A DNA stretch of 64,000 nt from Thermotomaculum hydrothermale. GTDB lineage: Bacteria; Acidobacteriota; Holophagae; Thermotomaculales; Thermotomaculaceae. Shown here one piece after another: positions 8,548 to 17,727 of the stretch. Every line of letters begins with the position of its first letter. Positions within the stretch are counted from its first letter, which is position 1. The notes under the pieces are model-generated. The model was not told the DNA's origin. It did no database searches and saw only the letters and a program-made list of their open reading frames with translations. Where the stretch lies: positions 496,001 to 560,000 of the forward strand of contig NZ_AP017470.1 of NCBI RefSeq assembly GCF_016592575.1, read 5' to 3'. A program made the translations under genes and the position numbers.

Positions 8548-10194
8548 ATGAAAAAATACTTCTTTGTATTTGCCTTTCTTTTCTTTTTTGTAATGTTTGC
8601 CTTTCCAAAAGATATATATGTTAGGGTAGGCTCTTCTGGAAACGGAACAAAAGACGCACCGTATGGAAAACTCTGGAAGGCTATTTCAAAGGCAGTGAGA
8701 GGAGATGTAATCCATGTTGCGGCAGGAACTTATTATGGAAAAGGTGGTTCAGGAAACTTTACAATTGGTGTGCCAAATTTAACCCTGGTTGGTGGGTATA
8801 ATGTAAACTTTACTGAGAGAAATCCCTTCAAATACTTCACTATTTTAGAAAGGGCAAAGGATTATAGAGGTGGTTTTGTCGGCCTTGGTGAGGGAATTAT
8901 TGAAGGAAGTGAGAAGAAAGACCACAGTGGTCTTATAGTTGACGGTTTTGTGTTGAATAGTGAAACCAGAAACGCTTATGCCCCGGATAAAAGTAAAATT
9001 ATTCCTAAAAAATCATGGAAAGGTGCATTGTTTAAAGCGTACAGCAGAAACATTACCATTAAGAATTGTATCTTATTAAATCCTTATGGAAATGGAATAT
9101 ATGTAAAGTGGCAGGGTGATAAAAATGAGGTATCAAACAACTTTATAATCAACACCTTTTATGCGGCCATAAGTACAAGAAGTGCCCAGCCAAACTCTAA
9201 AATTTTGATTAAAAACAACAATATTGTTTTTGGCTGGTTTCAGCCTGGAAAAGGCGGTTCTTACGGTCTTTTTATTGGTAAAAATGGAAAGGTTGTTGTG
9301 AATAGCAATATCTTTGCCTTTTTTCAGACAGAGGGCGGAGAGGCAGGCTATGCTGTAAGCAACAATTTTGGAAATGACTTTACTGAATTAAAAAACAATA
9401 TTTTTTATCAGTGTCAGGGAGGTTTTTATACCTATCTTGATGAGGATGGAAAGAATTTAGTGGTATGGAAGAAAGAAGACTTTGATGATTTAAACAGTGA
9501 TCCTGAAAGTTATATGCTTGAAGAGGCAGGCGGTAATAAAATCCTTAACCCTGGCTTTAAGCCTGATAAGTGGTATTTTGAAAAATTCTCAAATTTTGTT
9601 GCATCAAAGCCCGGTAAATTAAATATGGATGAGATGAATCAAATAAGAAGTATTCTTGGTCTTCCACTTGAGGCATCAAAAGGCAGTGCAAGGAAAAATT
9701 GGGGTATGCCTTATCCACTGAGTAAGGTAATTCCCAACCTTGTTTCAAATAAGGGAGCAGGTGTTGTCGTAAATAAAAAGTTTGAAGAGTATTCCTCAAA
9801 ATCAACTGGTGGTGAAAATCTAAAGTATACAAAGGTGGATTTCGAAGATTTCAGTATTTCGAAGAGGGGTAAAACATTTAACGGAGAAGCGGTTGAGTTT
9901 TTTGCCGGTATTGGAAGCAATGGCTATGATTACTTTTTAAAGGATGCTTCAAGGTCAGATTATGTTTGTGTAAAATTTATTAAACCTGGAGAATCCTCTT
10001 TTACAAGAAAGTATGTTTTTGGGTATATCCTGAAAGGGTCAAAGGCTTATAAGAAATTTTTAAAGTATTCAAAGAGAAAAGATAGATACAATAAAGCTGG
10101 TGGAATAAAGGTTAAAGGGAAGGCATATTATATCGGCAAGCCGTCTTACCTCTATCCGGTTGGTATAATAATTTACGACTTAAACAGGCATTAA
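8548..10194 (+). CDS. secreted right-handed beta-helix protein (DUF1565-like)
   Basis: A signal peptide (MKKYFFVFAFLFFFVMFAFP) precedes a segment of the DUF1565/pectate-lyase-like type: IYVRVGSSGNGTKDAPYGK, then AISKAVRGDVIHVAAGTYYG, the usual opening of parallel beta-helix surface proteins. Short repeating coils with Asn ladders follow (NITIKNCILLNPYGNGIYV, ILIKNNNIVFGW, VVVNSNIFAFF, ELKNNIFYQC). The last 150 residues are Lys-rich and different. Known members are extracellular polysaccharide lyases, hydrolases or non-enzymatic surface proteins; no catalytic residues can be assigned here. GGAGG sits 7 bases before the ATG, and a strong terminator follows 8 bases after the stop, so it is a single-gene unit. 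Confidence 0.75.
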   Translation: MKKYFFVFAFLFFFVMFAFPKDIYVRVGSSGNGTKDAPYGKLWKAISKAVRGDVIHVAAGTYYGKGGSGNFTIGVPNLTLVGGYNVNFTERNPFKYFTILERAKDYRGGFVGLGEGIIEGSEKKDHSGLIVDGFVLNSETRNAYAPDKSKIIPKKSWKGALFKAYSRNITIKNCILLNPYGNGIYVKWQGDKNEVSNNFIINTFYAAISTRSAQPNSKILIKNNNIVFGWFQPGKGGSYGLFIGKNGKVVVNSNIFAFFQTEGGEAGYAVSNNFGNDFTELKNNIFYQCQGGFYTYLDEDGKNLVVWKKEDFDDLNSDPESYMLEEAGGNKILNPGFKPDKWYFEKFSNFVASKPGKLNMDEMNQIRSILGLPLEASKGSARKNWGMPYPLSKVIPNLVSNKGAGVVVNKKFEEYSSKSTGGENLKYTKVDFEDFSISKRGKTFNGEAVEFFAGIGSNGYDYFLKDASRSDYVCVKFIKPGESSFTRKYVFGYILKGSKAYKKFLKYSKRKDRYNKAGGIKVKGKAYYIGKPSYLYPVGIIIYDLNRH

Positions 10195-10202
10195 TTATTT
10201 AG

Positions 10203-10223
10203 AGGGGGATTTAATCCCCCTTT
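10203..10223 (+). terminator. rho-independent terminator after the beta-helix gene
   Basis: AGGGGGAT pairs with ATCCCCCT around a 3-base loop, followed by TT, then CCTTCG and a further T6 run. It lies 8 bases downstream of the stop of the gene at 8548-10194. Confidence 0.75.
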
Positions 10224-10464
10224 CCTTCGTTTTTTCCCCATATCTTTACTTATCTTTTGTGATAAAAATTAAATTGTTTTCAAAGATCAACAGTAAAGCT
10301 TTAAAAATTTTAACTAAAACAGAAAATAAACTTTGCAAATTTTTATTCCTTCAAAAATAGAATTTGATATAGAAATCTAACCTTATGTGTGCTATTTCAC
10401 ACTTAAAAGTTTGATATTTTATAAAAAATTAATTAAATTGATAGAAAGTATAGTGGGAGAATAC

Positions 10465-11622
10465 ATGAATAACTTTGCTACAGTTGATAGTGCGTTATCT
10501 GCCTGGTCTATATTTATTCAATTAATGATAAATATTCCTCTGTTTTTAATGTTTTTAATTTCCTGGTTTACTGCAAAGAGAAAGGTTTTTGTTACATGGT
10601 CAATTGCATGGGCAATAAATTTAATTGCTTTGGTTATGGTTTTATTAGCTGCTAATTGGGAGATGTCTTCTTACTACGAAACAAGAGTTTTTTTCTATTC
10701 AATGTATGCATCAGCAAAGATAATATTTGCTGTACTTTTGTATTTGTCTGCTATACAGTTTTCAAGAAGGAATGAAGCAATAAATATTCCTATCATTTTT
10801 CTTTTTTCATTGGCACTCCTGTTCTTTATGTTTTTTTTAGCGATTGATTTCCACCCGGTTATAATTCAATTTATAGTGTATGGATTAGTTTGCCTGTTAT
10901 TTTATTCAAGTGTATATGTTTGTGTTAAAACAAGTTTAATTGAGTGTAAAGTTGTTGCATTTGGGTTTTTTGTCCAGGGGACAATGTTTTTGCATCATTT
11001 TATTATTTTAACTTTATGGTTTACTAAAGAAAGAGTTCCTGTCTATATGAGCAGAATTTCATTTTTTGACACAATTAGTGAATTTGTTCTTGCATTGACC
11101 TTTTTTTTAGGGGTTATTATACGGGTAATTAATGAGTATAGAGAAATGAATATTAAGCTTGAGCAAAACCAGGAAAATTTGAGAACTCTTGTAGACATTG
11201 ATCCTTTAACTGGATTAAAAAACCGAAGGGTTTTGAGGAGTTTTTTTAACTCAATTAAGGGGCAAAGTGGTTGTATTGCTTTTATTGATGTCAACAAATT
11301 TAAACAGATAAACGATAATTGGGGACATACGGTGGGAGATAAGTGCCTTACTGCAATTGCTATAAAAATGAAAGAAGTTTTTAGATTTGAAGATGGATTA
11401 TTCAGGCTTGGGGGAGATGAATTTCTTATTGTCTGTCCTGAAATTTCAAAAATGGAAATGATTAATAGATTAGATAAATTTAAAAAAGAGATAAAGCATT
11501 TTGTCAAAGGTGTGAGCTTAACTGTCGCTGTTGGAGTAGATACATTTGAAAAAGACTCTCATTTAGATCAAGTGTTAAAGAGAGCAGATAAAGAAATGTA
11601 CAAAAACAAGAAATCAGTTTGA
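10465..11622 (+). CDS. membrane-bound diguanylate cyclase (GGDEF)
   Basis: About seven hydrophobic segments fill residues 15-220, a membrane sensor of no class I can name. A GGDEF domain follows, with DIDPLTGLKNRRVL at its start, FIDVNKFKQINDNWGHTVGD at the metal and substrate region, and the signature GGDEF intact (RLGGDEFLIVCP). The allosteric inhibition site RxxD is also intact five residues upstream (RFED-GLFRL-GGDEF). It should make cyclic di-GMP from GTP. I choose the ATG at 10465 because GGGAGA lies just upstream; an upstream in-frame start at 10387 has no ribosome binding site. It has a long AT-rich leader and no obvious operon partner. Confidence 0.9.
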   Translation: MNNFATVDSALSAWSIFIQLMINIPLFLMFLISWFTAKRKVFVTWSIAWAINLIALVMVLLAANWEMSSYYETRVFFYSMYASAKIIFAVLLYLSAIQFSRRNEAINIPIIFLFSLALLFFMFFLAIDFHPVIIQFIVYGLVCLLFYSSVYVCVKTSLIECKVVAFGFFVQGTMFLHHFIILTLWFTKERVPVYMSRISFFDTISEFVLALTFFLGVIIRVINEYREMNIKLEQNQENLRTLVDIDPLTGLKNRRVLRSFFNSIKGQSGCIAFIDVNKFKQINDNWGHTVGDKCLTAIAIKMKEVFRFEDGLFRLGGDEFLIVCPEISKMEMINRLDKFKKEIKHFVKGVSLTVAVGVDTFEKDSHLDQVLKRADKEMYKNKKSV

Positions 11623-11730
11623 GGGTTATTTATCTATTTTAATACCCGGCAAAATTTAAACAATAATTGAAAATTTTATGTATAATTAAATTACTTAAGG
11701 TTTTTTGATTATTATAAGAGAGAGGTTATT

Positions 11731-12663
11731 ATGATGTACTTCAGGATTTTTGGTTATCTTATTCTTTTAAGTTTTCTCTATTTTTTCAGGCAGGATTGGG
11801 TATTGTTATTAACAATTGTAGTTTTAATTGCTTTGTTTGATTTTATTGTTTCAAATCTCAAAGCAGGTGCGGTGTTTTTTACAATTCTATCTTTTCTTGT
11901 GTTTTCAATTATTTTACTGGTGTTAAAATCATTTGGTTTAATTCCCCAGGATTTTATCCCTTTTGTTTTAACAGCTGTTGTTTTTCTATCCTTTATTACA
12001 GGATTCAGGCTTGGGAATTCTGAGAGGTTTCTGTTTTTTGATGCGGATTTACCTGAATACAGAGGTTGTGTAAGGATATTGGATGCTTCTGCTTTAATGG
12101 ATGGAAGGATTTATCAGGTAATTGAAACAGGTTTTCTTGATGGGACTGTAATGGTGCCGAGGTTTGTTATTCATCAGATAGAGAAGATTTATAAAACAGG
12201 TTCAGATTTAAAAAAACAGAGGGCAAAAATGGCTTTAGAGCTTGTAGATAGATTAAAAAATTTTAAAAACATTAAATTTGTGCTGTGTGAATTAGACCTT
12301 GCAAAGGAAAGAGACATTGACCACAAATTAATTGCCCTTGCGAAGAAATTTAAAGCAAAGGTTGTTACAAATGACTACAGTTTGAATAGGATTGCCAGTA
12401 TTAATGATATTTCTGTTTTAAATATAAATGATCTGGCAAACGCATTGAAACCAATGGCTTTGCCAGGTGAAATAATTAGAATCACGCCAATAAAAAAGGG
12501 TAAGGAAGAGGGGCAGGCTGTTGGTTATCTTGTTGATGGAACAATGGTTGTTGTCAATGATGGTGAAGACAGTATCGGACACGAGGTTGATGTTTTTATA
12601 ACAAATGTTTTGCAAAGCTCAGCAGGAAAGATAATTTTCGGAAACAAAAAAACATTGCAATGA
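11731..12663 (+). CDS. PIN and TRAM domain membrane protein (YacL family)
   Basis: Four hydrophobic segments in residues 1-95 are followed by a PIN-type ribonuclease domain: ILDASALMDGRIYQVIETGF carries the first catalytic Asp, then MVPRFVIHQIEKI, DHKLIALAKKF and VVTNDYSLNRIA carry the later acidic residues. The last 60 residues (PGEIIRITPIKKGKEEGQAVGYLVDGTM split over two strands) match a TRAM beta-barrel, a nucleic-acid-binding module. This order is that of Bacillus YacL and relatives. Role: putative membrane-tethered RNase, physiological targets unknown. The first two codons are both ATG; GAGAGAGG upstream suits either. Its stop overlaps the next start (ATGA). Confidence 0.88.
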   Translation: MMYFRIFGYLILLSFLYFFRQDWVLLLTIVVLIALFDFIVSNLKAGAVFFTILSFLVFSIILLVLKSFGLIPQDFIPFVLTAVVFLSFITGFRLGNSERFLFFDADLPEYRGCVRILDASALMDGRIYQVIETGFLDGTVMVPRFVIHQIEKIYKTGSDLKKQRAKMALELVDRLKNFKNIKFVLCELDLAKERDIDHKLIALAKKFKAKVVTNDYSLNRIASINDISVLNINDLANALKPMALPGEIIRITPIKKGKEEGQAVGYLVDGTMVVVNDGEDSIGHEVDVFITNVLQSSAGKIIFGNKKTLQ

Positions 12664-13922
12664 AGAAAATAACAATAATTGTTTTTCTTTTATTTTCTCT
12701 GAATCTTTTAGCAGAGGGATATTGCGTTTTTCCTTTTGAAAATAGAGGAGATGCAGGTTTAAACTATCTGAAGTACGGTTTTGAAATTTATATTGAGTCA
12801 TTACTAAATAGTGATATTTGCAAGAGAATATCTGCTGTGGAAGAGATGGATATTCCTCTAACCCAGAATTTAACCCTTGCAACAAAGATTAAAGTTGCTG
12901 AGAAGATGTCTGCAGATTTTCTAATAACAGGTTTTTTTCAAAATGATGAAAATACTGTAAATTTAACCCTTAAAATTTTTAAATTAGACGGAGCAAAAAG
13001 CGAATATGTTTTTAAGGGAAGCCTTGATGAAATATTTAACAATAGTCTAAAAACTTTTTTGATGAAGTTTGAGGGTGCCAGGTGGCCTTACAGGGATAGA
13101 ATTGATGTCACCATTTTTGAGAAGTATGTTAAGGCTGTCTCTTTACTTTGTATTGACAAAAATTCCTATCTGGCAGAAAGTTATCTTAACTATTTGGTGC
13201 AAGATGAATTCTATTTGAGAACTTTGTTTTATAAGCTTTATAATCTTGGGGAATTTGATATTGCTAAAAAGTACTTTGAAAAGATAGAAAATAAAACTCC
13301 GACAGATTACCTATACGGCGGTCTGGTTGCAGTTAATTTGGATAATTATAATCTTGCAATTGAACTTTTTAAAAAGGGAAACAGGCTAAAGCCTGATGAT
13401 ATTTTTCTAAACAATATTGCAGGGTGTTATCTATTAAAAGGGGAATATTCGGTTGCTGAAAAAGTATTCCCTGAAGCCAATAAATCCTGTAATTATTTGC
13501 TAAACAGGGCTATTATCTTCATAGAAAATAAAGATTATTTAACCGCAAAACATCTGTTGAAAGATTTTTGCTTTAAATATGGCCTTACAGAAAGAAGTAT
13601 GGATATTTTGTCTGTGTTGTTAAAAAAGGCCAAGGTAGAGGTTTCTATCTTCAAAATGTCTAATGAAGAAGGTGATATTGCATCTTCCTTTGAGTTTCTT
13701 GATAAAGATAACTGTGATTTTAAGGATATTAGAGGGGTAATCGAGGATTATAAGTTAAAAGCAAAAGAGTTTTTAAATTCTGGTAATAAAAAAAGGGCAG
13801 AGGAGTTTTTTAAAAAAGTGATACTTTTAAATCCATTTGAAAAAGATGTTCTAACTATTCTTTGCAATGATTATAATGATATAGATGCGTGTAAACTTCT
13901 TAATTTTTCGGAGGAAAATTAA
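12660..13922 (+). CDS. exported tetratricopeptide-repeat protein
   Basis: A signal peptide (MKKITIIVFLLFSLNLLAEG) is followed by a segment of about 110 residues resembling the CsgG/TolB-like opening found before TPR tails (YCVFPFENRGDAGLNYLKYG, then KMSADFLITGFFQ). From about residue 150 onward helical TPR-like pairs recur (DEFYLRTLFYKLYNLGEFD, DNYNLAIELFKKGNRLKPDD, FFKKVILLNPFEKDVLTILC). Probably a periplasmic scaffold or assembly factor; no enzymatic motif is seen. It is coupled to the PIN-TRAM gene upstream by ATGA overlap and lies 2 bases from trmL, with GGAGG for trmL inside its last codons. Confidence 0.75.
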   Translation: MKKITIIVFLLFSLNLLAEGYCVFPFENRGDAGLNYLKYGFEIYIESLLNSDICKRISAVEEMDIPLTQNLTLATKIKVAEKMSADFLITGFFQNDENTVNLTLKIFKLDGAKSEYVFKGSLDEIFNNSLKTFLMKFEGARWPYRDRIDVTIFEKYVKAVSLLCIDKNSYLAESYLNYLVQDEFYLRTLFYKLYNLGEFDIAKKYFEKIENKTPTDYLYGGLVAVNLDNYNLAIELFKKGNRLKPDDIFLNNIAGCYLLKGEYSVAEKVFPEANKSCNYLLNRAIIFIENKDYLTAKHLLKDFCFKYGLTERSMDILSVLLKKAKVEVSIFKMSNEEGDIASSFEFLDKDNCDFKDIRGVIEDYKLKAKEFLNSGNKKRAEEFFKKVILLNPFEKDVLTILCNDYNDIDACKLLNFSEEN

Positions 13923-13924
13923 AA

Positions 13925-14380
13925 ATGTTTAATATAGTTTTGTATGAGCCTGAAATCCCACAGAATACAGGAAATATAGGAAGGCTTTGTGTCGGTTTAA
14001 ATGCTGTTTTGCACTTAATAGAGCCTCTTGGTTTTTCCCTTGAAGACAAGTATATGAAAAGGGCAGGGCTTGATTACTGGAAGTATCTTGATTTAAAGAT
14101 ATATAAGAACTTTGATGAATTTCTTAAAAAAAATAACCCTGAAAGGATTTTTTATTTTTCAAAAAAGGTTGAAAAGCCTTACTGGGAAGGAAGGTTTGAA
14201 AAGGGAGATTTTTTAGTTTTTGGAAAAGAGACAATGGGGTTGCCTGAAAAAATTGTGTTCAACCCTGAGAATAAGGTTTATAAAATCCCGATGGTTGGCA
14301 AAACAAGGAGTTTAAACCTTTCAAATTCGGTTGCTATTGTTGCTTATGAAGCTTTCAGGCAGGTTAGTTTAAGGGGATAA
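13925..14380 (+). CDS. trmL: tRNA (cytidine/uridine-2'-O-)-methyltransferase TrmL
   Basis: Small SPOUT-class methyltransferase of 151 aa, the usual TrmL size, which methylates the 2'-O of the wobble nucleotide 34 in tRNA-Leu isoacceptors. The N-terminus MFNIVLYEPEIPQNTGNIGR is the family hallmark (EPEIPQNTGNI), followed by HLIEPLGFSLEDKYMKRAGL, LVFGKETMGLPE and the knot-forming MVGKTRSLNLSNSVAIVAYE that binds S-adenosylmethionine. It follows the TPR gene by two bases and is the last gene of that unit. High confidence in the family; the E. coli substrate specificity is assumed. Confidence 0.93.
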   Translation: MFNIVLYEPEIPQNTGNIGRLCVGLNAVLHLIEPLGFSLEDKYMKRAGLDYWKYLDLKIYKNFDEFLKKNNPERIFYFSKKVEKPYWEGRFEKGDFLVFGKETMGLPEKIVFNPENKVYKIPMVGKTRSLNLSNSVAIVAYEAFRQVSLRG

Positions 14381-14394
14381 TAAAAAATTAAACA

Positions 14395-14422
14395 TTGTAA
14401 TTAAGTGAATAATTTGTATGGT
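14395..14422 (+). promoter_or_regulatory. possible sigma70-type promoter of pgi
   Basis: TTGTAA at 14395-14400, a 16-base spacer, then TATGGT at 14417-14422, about 60 bases before the pgi start. Both boxes are imperfect and in AT-rich DNA, so this is only a candidate. Confidence 0.35.
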
Positions 14423-14485
14423 AAAATTGATTAACAAAAAGGTATAAATATTCTAATTCATTTTTTTATTTATCAGGGGGTTATT

Positions 14486-15739
14486 ATGAAGATAAAATTA
14501 AATTTAAGAAAACTTGAACATTTTAAAAATGATAAAAATTTTATTGAATTGTTTAACAAAGGGATAGATTTTGCTGAGGAAATAGAAAAGGACAGTTCTA
14601 TAGGTTTTACCGAACTACCTGACACAGACATCTATGTTGAAAAGGCTAAAGCAGTTGCAGAAAAATTACCTGAAGGAATAGATACATTACTTGTTTTAGG
14701 AATTGGTGGCTCTGCTTTAGGGGCTAAAATGGTGAGGGATTGCTTCAAAGAATTTCTGAATAAAGAATTGATAATCCTTGACAATGTTGACCCATTTACA
14801 ATTCATGAGATTGCTAAAAAGATTAATCCAGAAAAAACAGTTATAAATGTAATTTCAAAATCAGGTTCAACTGTTGAACCAATTTCACAATTTAAATTTT
14901 TCTATAACCTTTTTGAGGTTGAATTGGGCAAAGAAGAGACTTTGAAAAGGATTGTTATTACAACAGATCTGGTAAAGGGTAATTTAAGAAAATTGGCAGA
15001 CGAGCTTAATTTATTATCTCTTGAAGTACCTGAAAATGTAGGTGGCCGATTTTCCGTTTTAACTCCTGTGGGAATTTTTCCCCTTGAATTCTGTGGGATA
15101 GACACAAAATTGCTGTTAAAAGGGGCGCAAAATTTAAAGAAAAACGGTAAAGAGATTGCTGTAACAGGTGCAGTACTGGATTACCTTTTTTACAACAAAG
15201 GGAAAAATATTAAAGTTTTATTTATATACTCAGATAGACTTTATAGATTTGGTGAATGGTATCTTCAATTATTTGCAGAATCATTGGGAAAGAGGGTTGA
15301 TAGAGATGGAAACAAGGTAAAGATAGGCGCAACAGGGGTGCTTGCAAAGGGGGTCACAGACCAGCATTCTCAGGTTCAACTATACAAAGAGGGACCAGAC
15401 GACAAGTTTTTTGCTTTTTTCAAAGTTAACAAAAAAGTGGATGTTCTCATCCCTGAATCCTTTGGTGAATTTGAAGGGTTTTCTTATTTAAACGGAAAAA
15501 CTTTTTCTCAATTGATGGATGCAGAATGTGAAGGGACTATGCAGGCTTTAGAAAATGAAGAAAAACCACTTATTCTTTACGAAATTGAAGAAATTGATTT
15601 AGAGGCAATGGGGAAGTTGATTTATCTTTTTGAATTGCAAACTGCAGTTTGTGGTTATTTCTATAATATAAATCCATTTGACCAGCCTGGTGTTGAAGAG
15701 GGGAAAATTATAGCTAAAAAACTTTTAGGTTACAATTAA
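14486..15739 (+). CDS. pgi: glucose-6-phosphate isomerase
   Basis: Interconverts glucose-6-phosphate and fructose-6-phosphate in glycolysis and gluconeogenesis. Visible family segments: LVLGIGGSALGAKMVRDCF, VINVISKSGSTVEPISQF (the phosphate-binding SKSGST), ENVGGRFSVLTPVG (matching the PGI signature) and GVTDQHSQVQLYKEGPDDK near the C-terminal third. At 417 aa it is the short bacterial form, as in Thermotoga-like and Gram-positive lineages, rather than the 550-aa form. A GGGGGT ribosome binding site precedes the ATG. It is separated from trmL by about 100 bases with a candidate promoter, so it probably starts its own unit. Confidence 0.95.
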   Translation: MKIKLNLRKLEHFKNDKNFIELFNKGIDFAEEIEKDSSIGFTELPDTDIYVEKAKAVAEKLPEGIDTLLVLGIGGSALGAKMVRDCFKEFLNKELIILDNVDPFTIHEIAKKINPEKTVINVISKSGSTVEPISQFKFFYNLFEVELGKEETLKRIVITTDLVKGNLRKLADELNLLSLEVPENVGGRFSVLTPVGIFPLEFCGIDTKLLLKGAQNLKKNGKEIAVTGAVLDYLFYNKGKNIKVLFIYSDRLYRFGEWYLQLFAESLGKRVDRDGNKVKIGATGVLAKGVTDQHSQVQLYKEGPDDKFFAFFKVNKKVDVLIPESFGEFEGFSYLNGKTFSQLMDAECEGTMQALENEEKPLILYEIEEIDLEAMGKLIYLFELQTAVCGYFYNINPFDQPGVEEGKIIAKKLLGYN

Positions 15740-15757
15740 TTGTTAATTTATACCGTT

Positions 15758-15763
15758 TATAAT
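15758..15763 (+). promoter_or_regulatory. possible -10 box very close to the ruvB start
   Basis: TATAAT lies 12 bases upstream of the ruvB ATG and no Shine-Dalgarno sequence is present between them. If used, transcription would start about six bases before the ATG and ruvB mRNA would be nearly leaderless. There is no good -35 hexamer at the right distance, so the call is tentative. Confidence 0.3.
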
Positions 15764-15775
15764 AAACTATAGAGT

Positions 15776-16783
15776 ATGGATATAATAAGAAACCTTGCAA
15801 AAACAAAAGATGAAAACGGCTTTGAAAAAAGTGTTAGACCAAAAACCCTTGATGAATATATTGGACAGGAAAAGATAAAAGAAAATTTAAAAATATTTAT
15901 TGAGGCGGCAAAAAACAGAGATGAGGCTTTAGACCACTGTCTTTTTTATGGCCCACCTGGAATAGGTAAAACCACTCTTGCATCAATTATTGCAAACGAA
16001 TTGGGAGTAAACATTAAGGTTACTTCTGGCCCTGTAATTGAGAAGGCGGGGGATTTAGCAGCTATTTTAACCAAGCTTCAGCCGAAAGATGTTTTATTTA
16101 TAGATGAAATTCACAGGCTTTCTTCAAATATTGAGGAGATTTTATACCCTGCAATGGAAGATTTTCAGTTAGACCTTGTGACCGGAAGCGGGCCAGGTGC
16201 AAGAAGTTACAGGTTTAAACTAAATCCTTTTACTTTAATAGGAGCAACAACCAGGGCAGGGCTTTTGACAGCCCCTTTAAGGGACAGGTTTGGTATTATT
16301 CATAGATTAAACTATTACACAGTGGAAGAGCTTGTAAAGATTGTTAAAAGAACTGCCCGTATCCTTGGAGTTAAAATAGAAGACGGTGGGGCTTTAGAGA
16401 TAGCAAAAAGGTCAAGGGGGACACCAAGGATTGCCAACAGGTTATTGAGAAGAGTAAGAGACTTTGCTGAGGTTAAGGGAGAAGGAATTGTTGATTTTAA
16501 GATTGCTGAGTACGCGTTAGACCAGCTTGAAATTGACAAAAAAGGGCTTGATGAAATTGACAGGAAAATCTTAAAAACAATTATTGAAAATTACGGCGGC
16601 GGGCCTGTTGGTTTAAACACACTCTCTGCATCAATATCTGAAGACAAGGTAACAATTGAAGAGTTGTATGAACCTTATCTCCTTCAAATTGGTTTTATTG
16701 AAAGAACAGCAAGAGGAAGGGTTGCAACAGAGCTTGCCTATAATTACTTCGGGCTTGAGTACAATAGGGAGTTTTTATTTTAA
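15776..16783 (+). CDS. ruvB: Holliday junction branch migration ATPase RuvB
   Basis: AAA+ motor that with RuvA drives branch migration of Holliday junctions. Features seen: N-terminal [18 protein letters not shown], Walker [10 protein letters not shown], Walker [12 protein letters not shown], sensor 1 [19 protein letters not shown] including the Arg finger region, [18 protein letters not shown], and the C-terminal winged helix ending [14 protein letters not shown]. Length 335 aa is standard. No ruvA or ruvC is adjacent; instead an Opp-type ATPase gene begins inside its stop codon (TAATG), so the two are translationally coupled. Confidence 0.96.
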   Translation: MDIIRNLAKTKDENGFEKSVRPKTLDEYIGQEKIKENLKIFIEAAKNRDEALDHCLFYGPPGIGKTTLASIIANELGVNIKVTSGPVIEKAGDLAAILTKLQPKDVLFIDEIHRLSSNIEEILYPAMEDFQLDLVTGSGPGARSYRFKLNPFTLIGATTRAGLLTAPLRDRFGIIHRLNYYTVEELVKIVKRTARILGVKIEDGGALEIAKRSRGTPRIANRLLRRVRDFAEVKGEGIVDFKIAEYALDQLEIDKKGLDEIDRKILKTIIENYGGGPVGLNTLSASISEDKVTIEELYEPYLLQIGFIERTARGRVATELAYNYFGLEYNREFLF

Positions 16784-17727
16784 TGTGTCTGTTAAAAGTA
16801 TCCAATTTAAAGGTTGTTTATCCTCAAACCATTGCTGTAAGAGATGTCTCATTCTCATTGAAAAAAGGGGAAAAGTTAGGCCTGGTGGGGGAGTCCGGTT
16901 GCGGGAAATCGGTTTTATCCCTTTCTCTGCTCAACATAATTTTAGGGAATGGGAAAGTTGTTAATGGAAAAATAGAGTTTAAAGGGAATAATATCTTTCA
17001 TCTCTCAAAAGAAAGGTTGAGGCAATTACGGGGGAGGGGATTAGGTTATGTTTTTCAGGAGCCTCAAAGCGCATTTGACCCTGTTTTTACGGTTGGAAAT
17101 CAGGTTGCAGAAACCCTTATCTCACACGGAATAGTTAAATCTAAAAAAGAGGCAAAGCAGCTTGCAGTAAAATACTTTGATTTAGTGAAAATAGAAAACC
17201 CTGAATTTGTTTACAATTCTTATCCCTTTCAATTAAGCGGAGGGATGGCTCAGAGAATTTATATTGCTTTGATTTTGATGTTGAACCCAGAGATAGTTAT
17301 TGCTGATGAGCCAACAACAGCACTGGATGTTATAACTCAAAAAGAGATTCTAAAATTGATAAAAAATATAGTGGAAGAAAATAATTTATCTCTTATTTTT
17401 ATTACCCACAACCTTTTACTTTTAAAAAATTTAGTTGACAGGATTATTGTAATGTATGCTGGAACAATAATGGAAGATGGTGATTTTAACAGTGTGTTTA
17501 ACAATCCCCTGCACCCATACACAGAAGGCTTGTTGAAAAGTATAACAATTAATAAAGGAAAAAAACAGTACCTTGACACAATCCCGGGCAATGTCCCTCA
17601 CAGGGTAGTGGAAGAAGACAAATGTCCCTTTGCAGACAGATGCTTGAAAAAAGTGGGTATATGCACAAAAAGATACCCTGAGTTGAAAGAAATTGAAGGC
17701 AGGAAGGTAAGATGCCACCTGTATTAG
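16783..17727 (+). CDS. oligopeptide/dipeptide ABC transporter ATP-binding protein, OppD/DppD type
   Basis: Cytoplasmic ATPase of an Opp/Dpp-type importer. Walker A GESGCGKSVLSL, Q-loop YVFQEPQSAFDP, signature QLSGGMAQRIYIALIL, Walker B VIADEPTTALD and the H-loop THNL are all present. The C-terminal extension with spaced cysteines (CPFADRCLKKVGICTKRYPE) is the OppD/OppF C-terminal domain, some members of which carry an Fe-S cluster. Its ATG overlaps the ruvB stop, and it overlaps the following ATPase gene by 16 bases. No permease or binding-protein gene is in the window, so substrate cannot be assigned. Confidence 0.9.
   Translation: MCLLKVSNLKVVYPQTIAVRDVSFSLKKGEKLGLVGESGCGKSVLSLSLLNIILGNGKVVNGKIEFKGNNIFHLSKERLRQLRGRGLGYVFQEPQSAFDPVFTVGNQVAETLISHGIVKSKKEAKQLAVKYFDLVKIENPEFVYNSYPFQLSGGMAQRIYIALILMLNPEIVIADEPTTALDVITQKEILKLIKNIVEENNLSLIFITHNLLLLKNLVDRIIVMYAGTIMEDGDFNSVFNNPLHPYTEGLLKSITINKGKKQYLDTIPGNVPHRVVEEDKCPFADRCLKKVGICTKRYPELKEIEGRKVRCHLY

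Noticed and set aside
10387-10464. Upstream start for the membrane GGDEF protein
   Set aside because: No ribosome binding site, and the added residues are unlike a normal N-terminus; the ATG at 10465 has GGGAGA.
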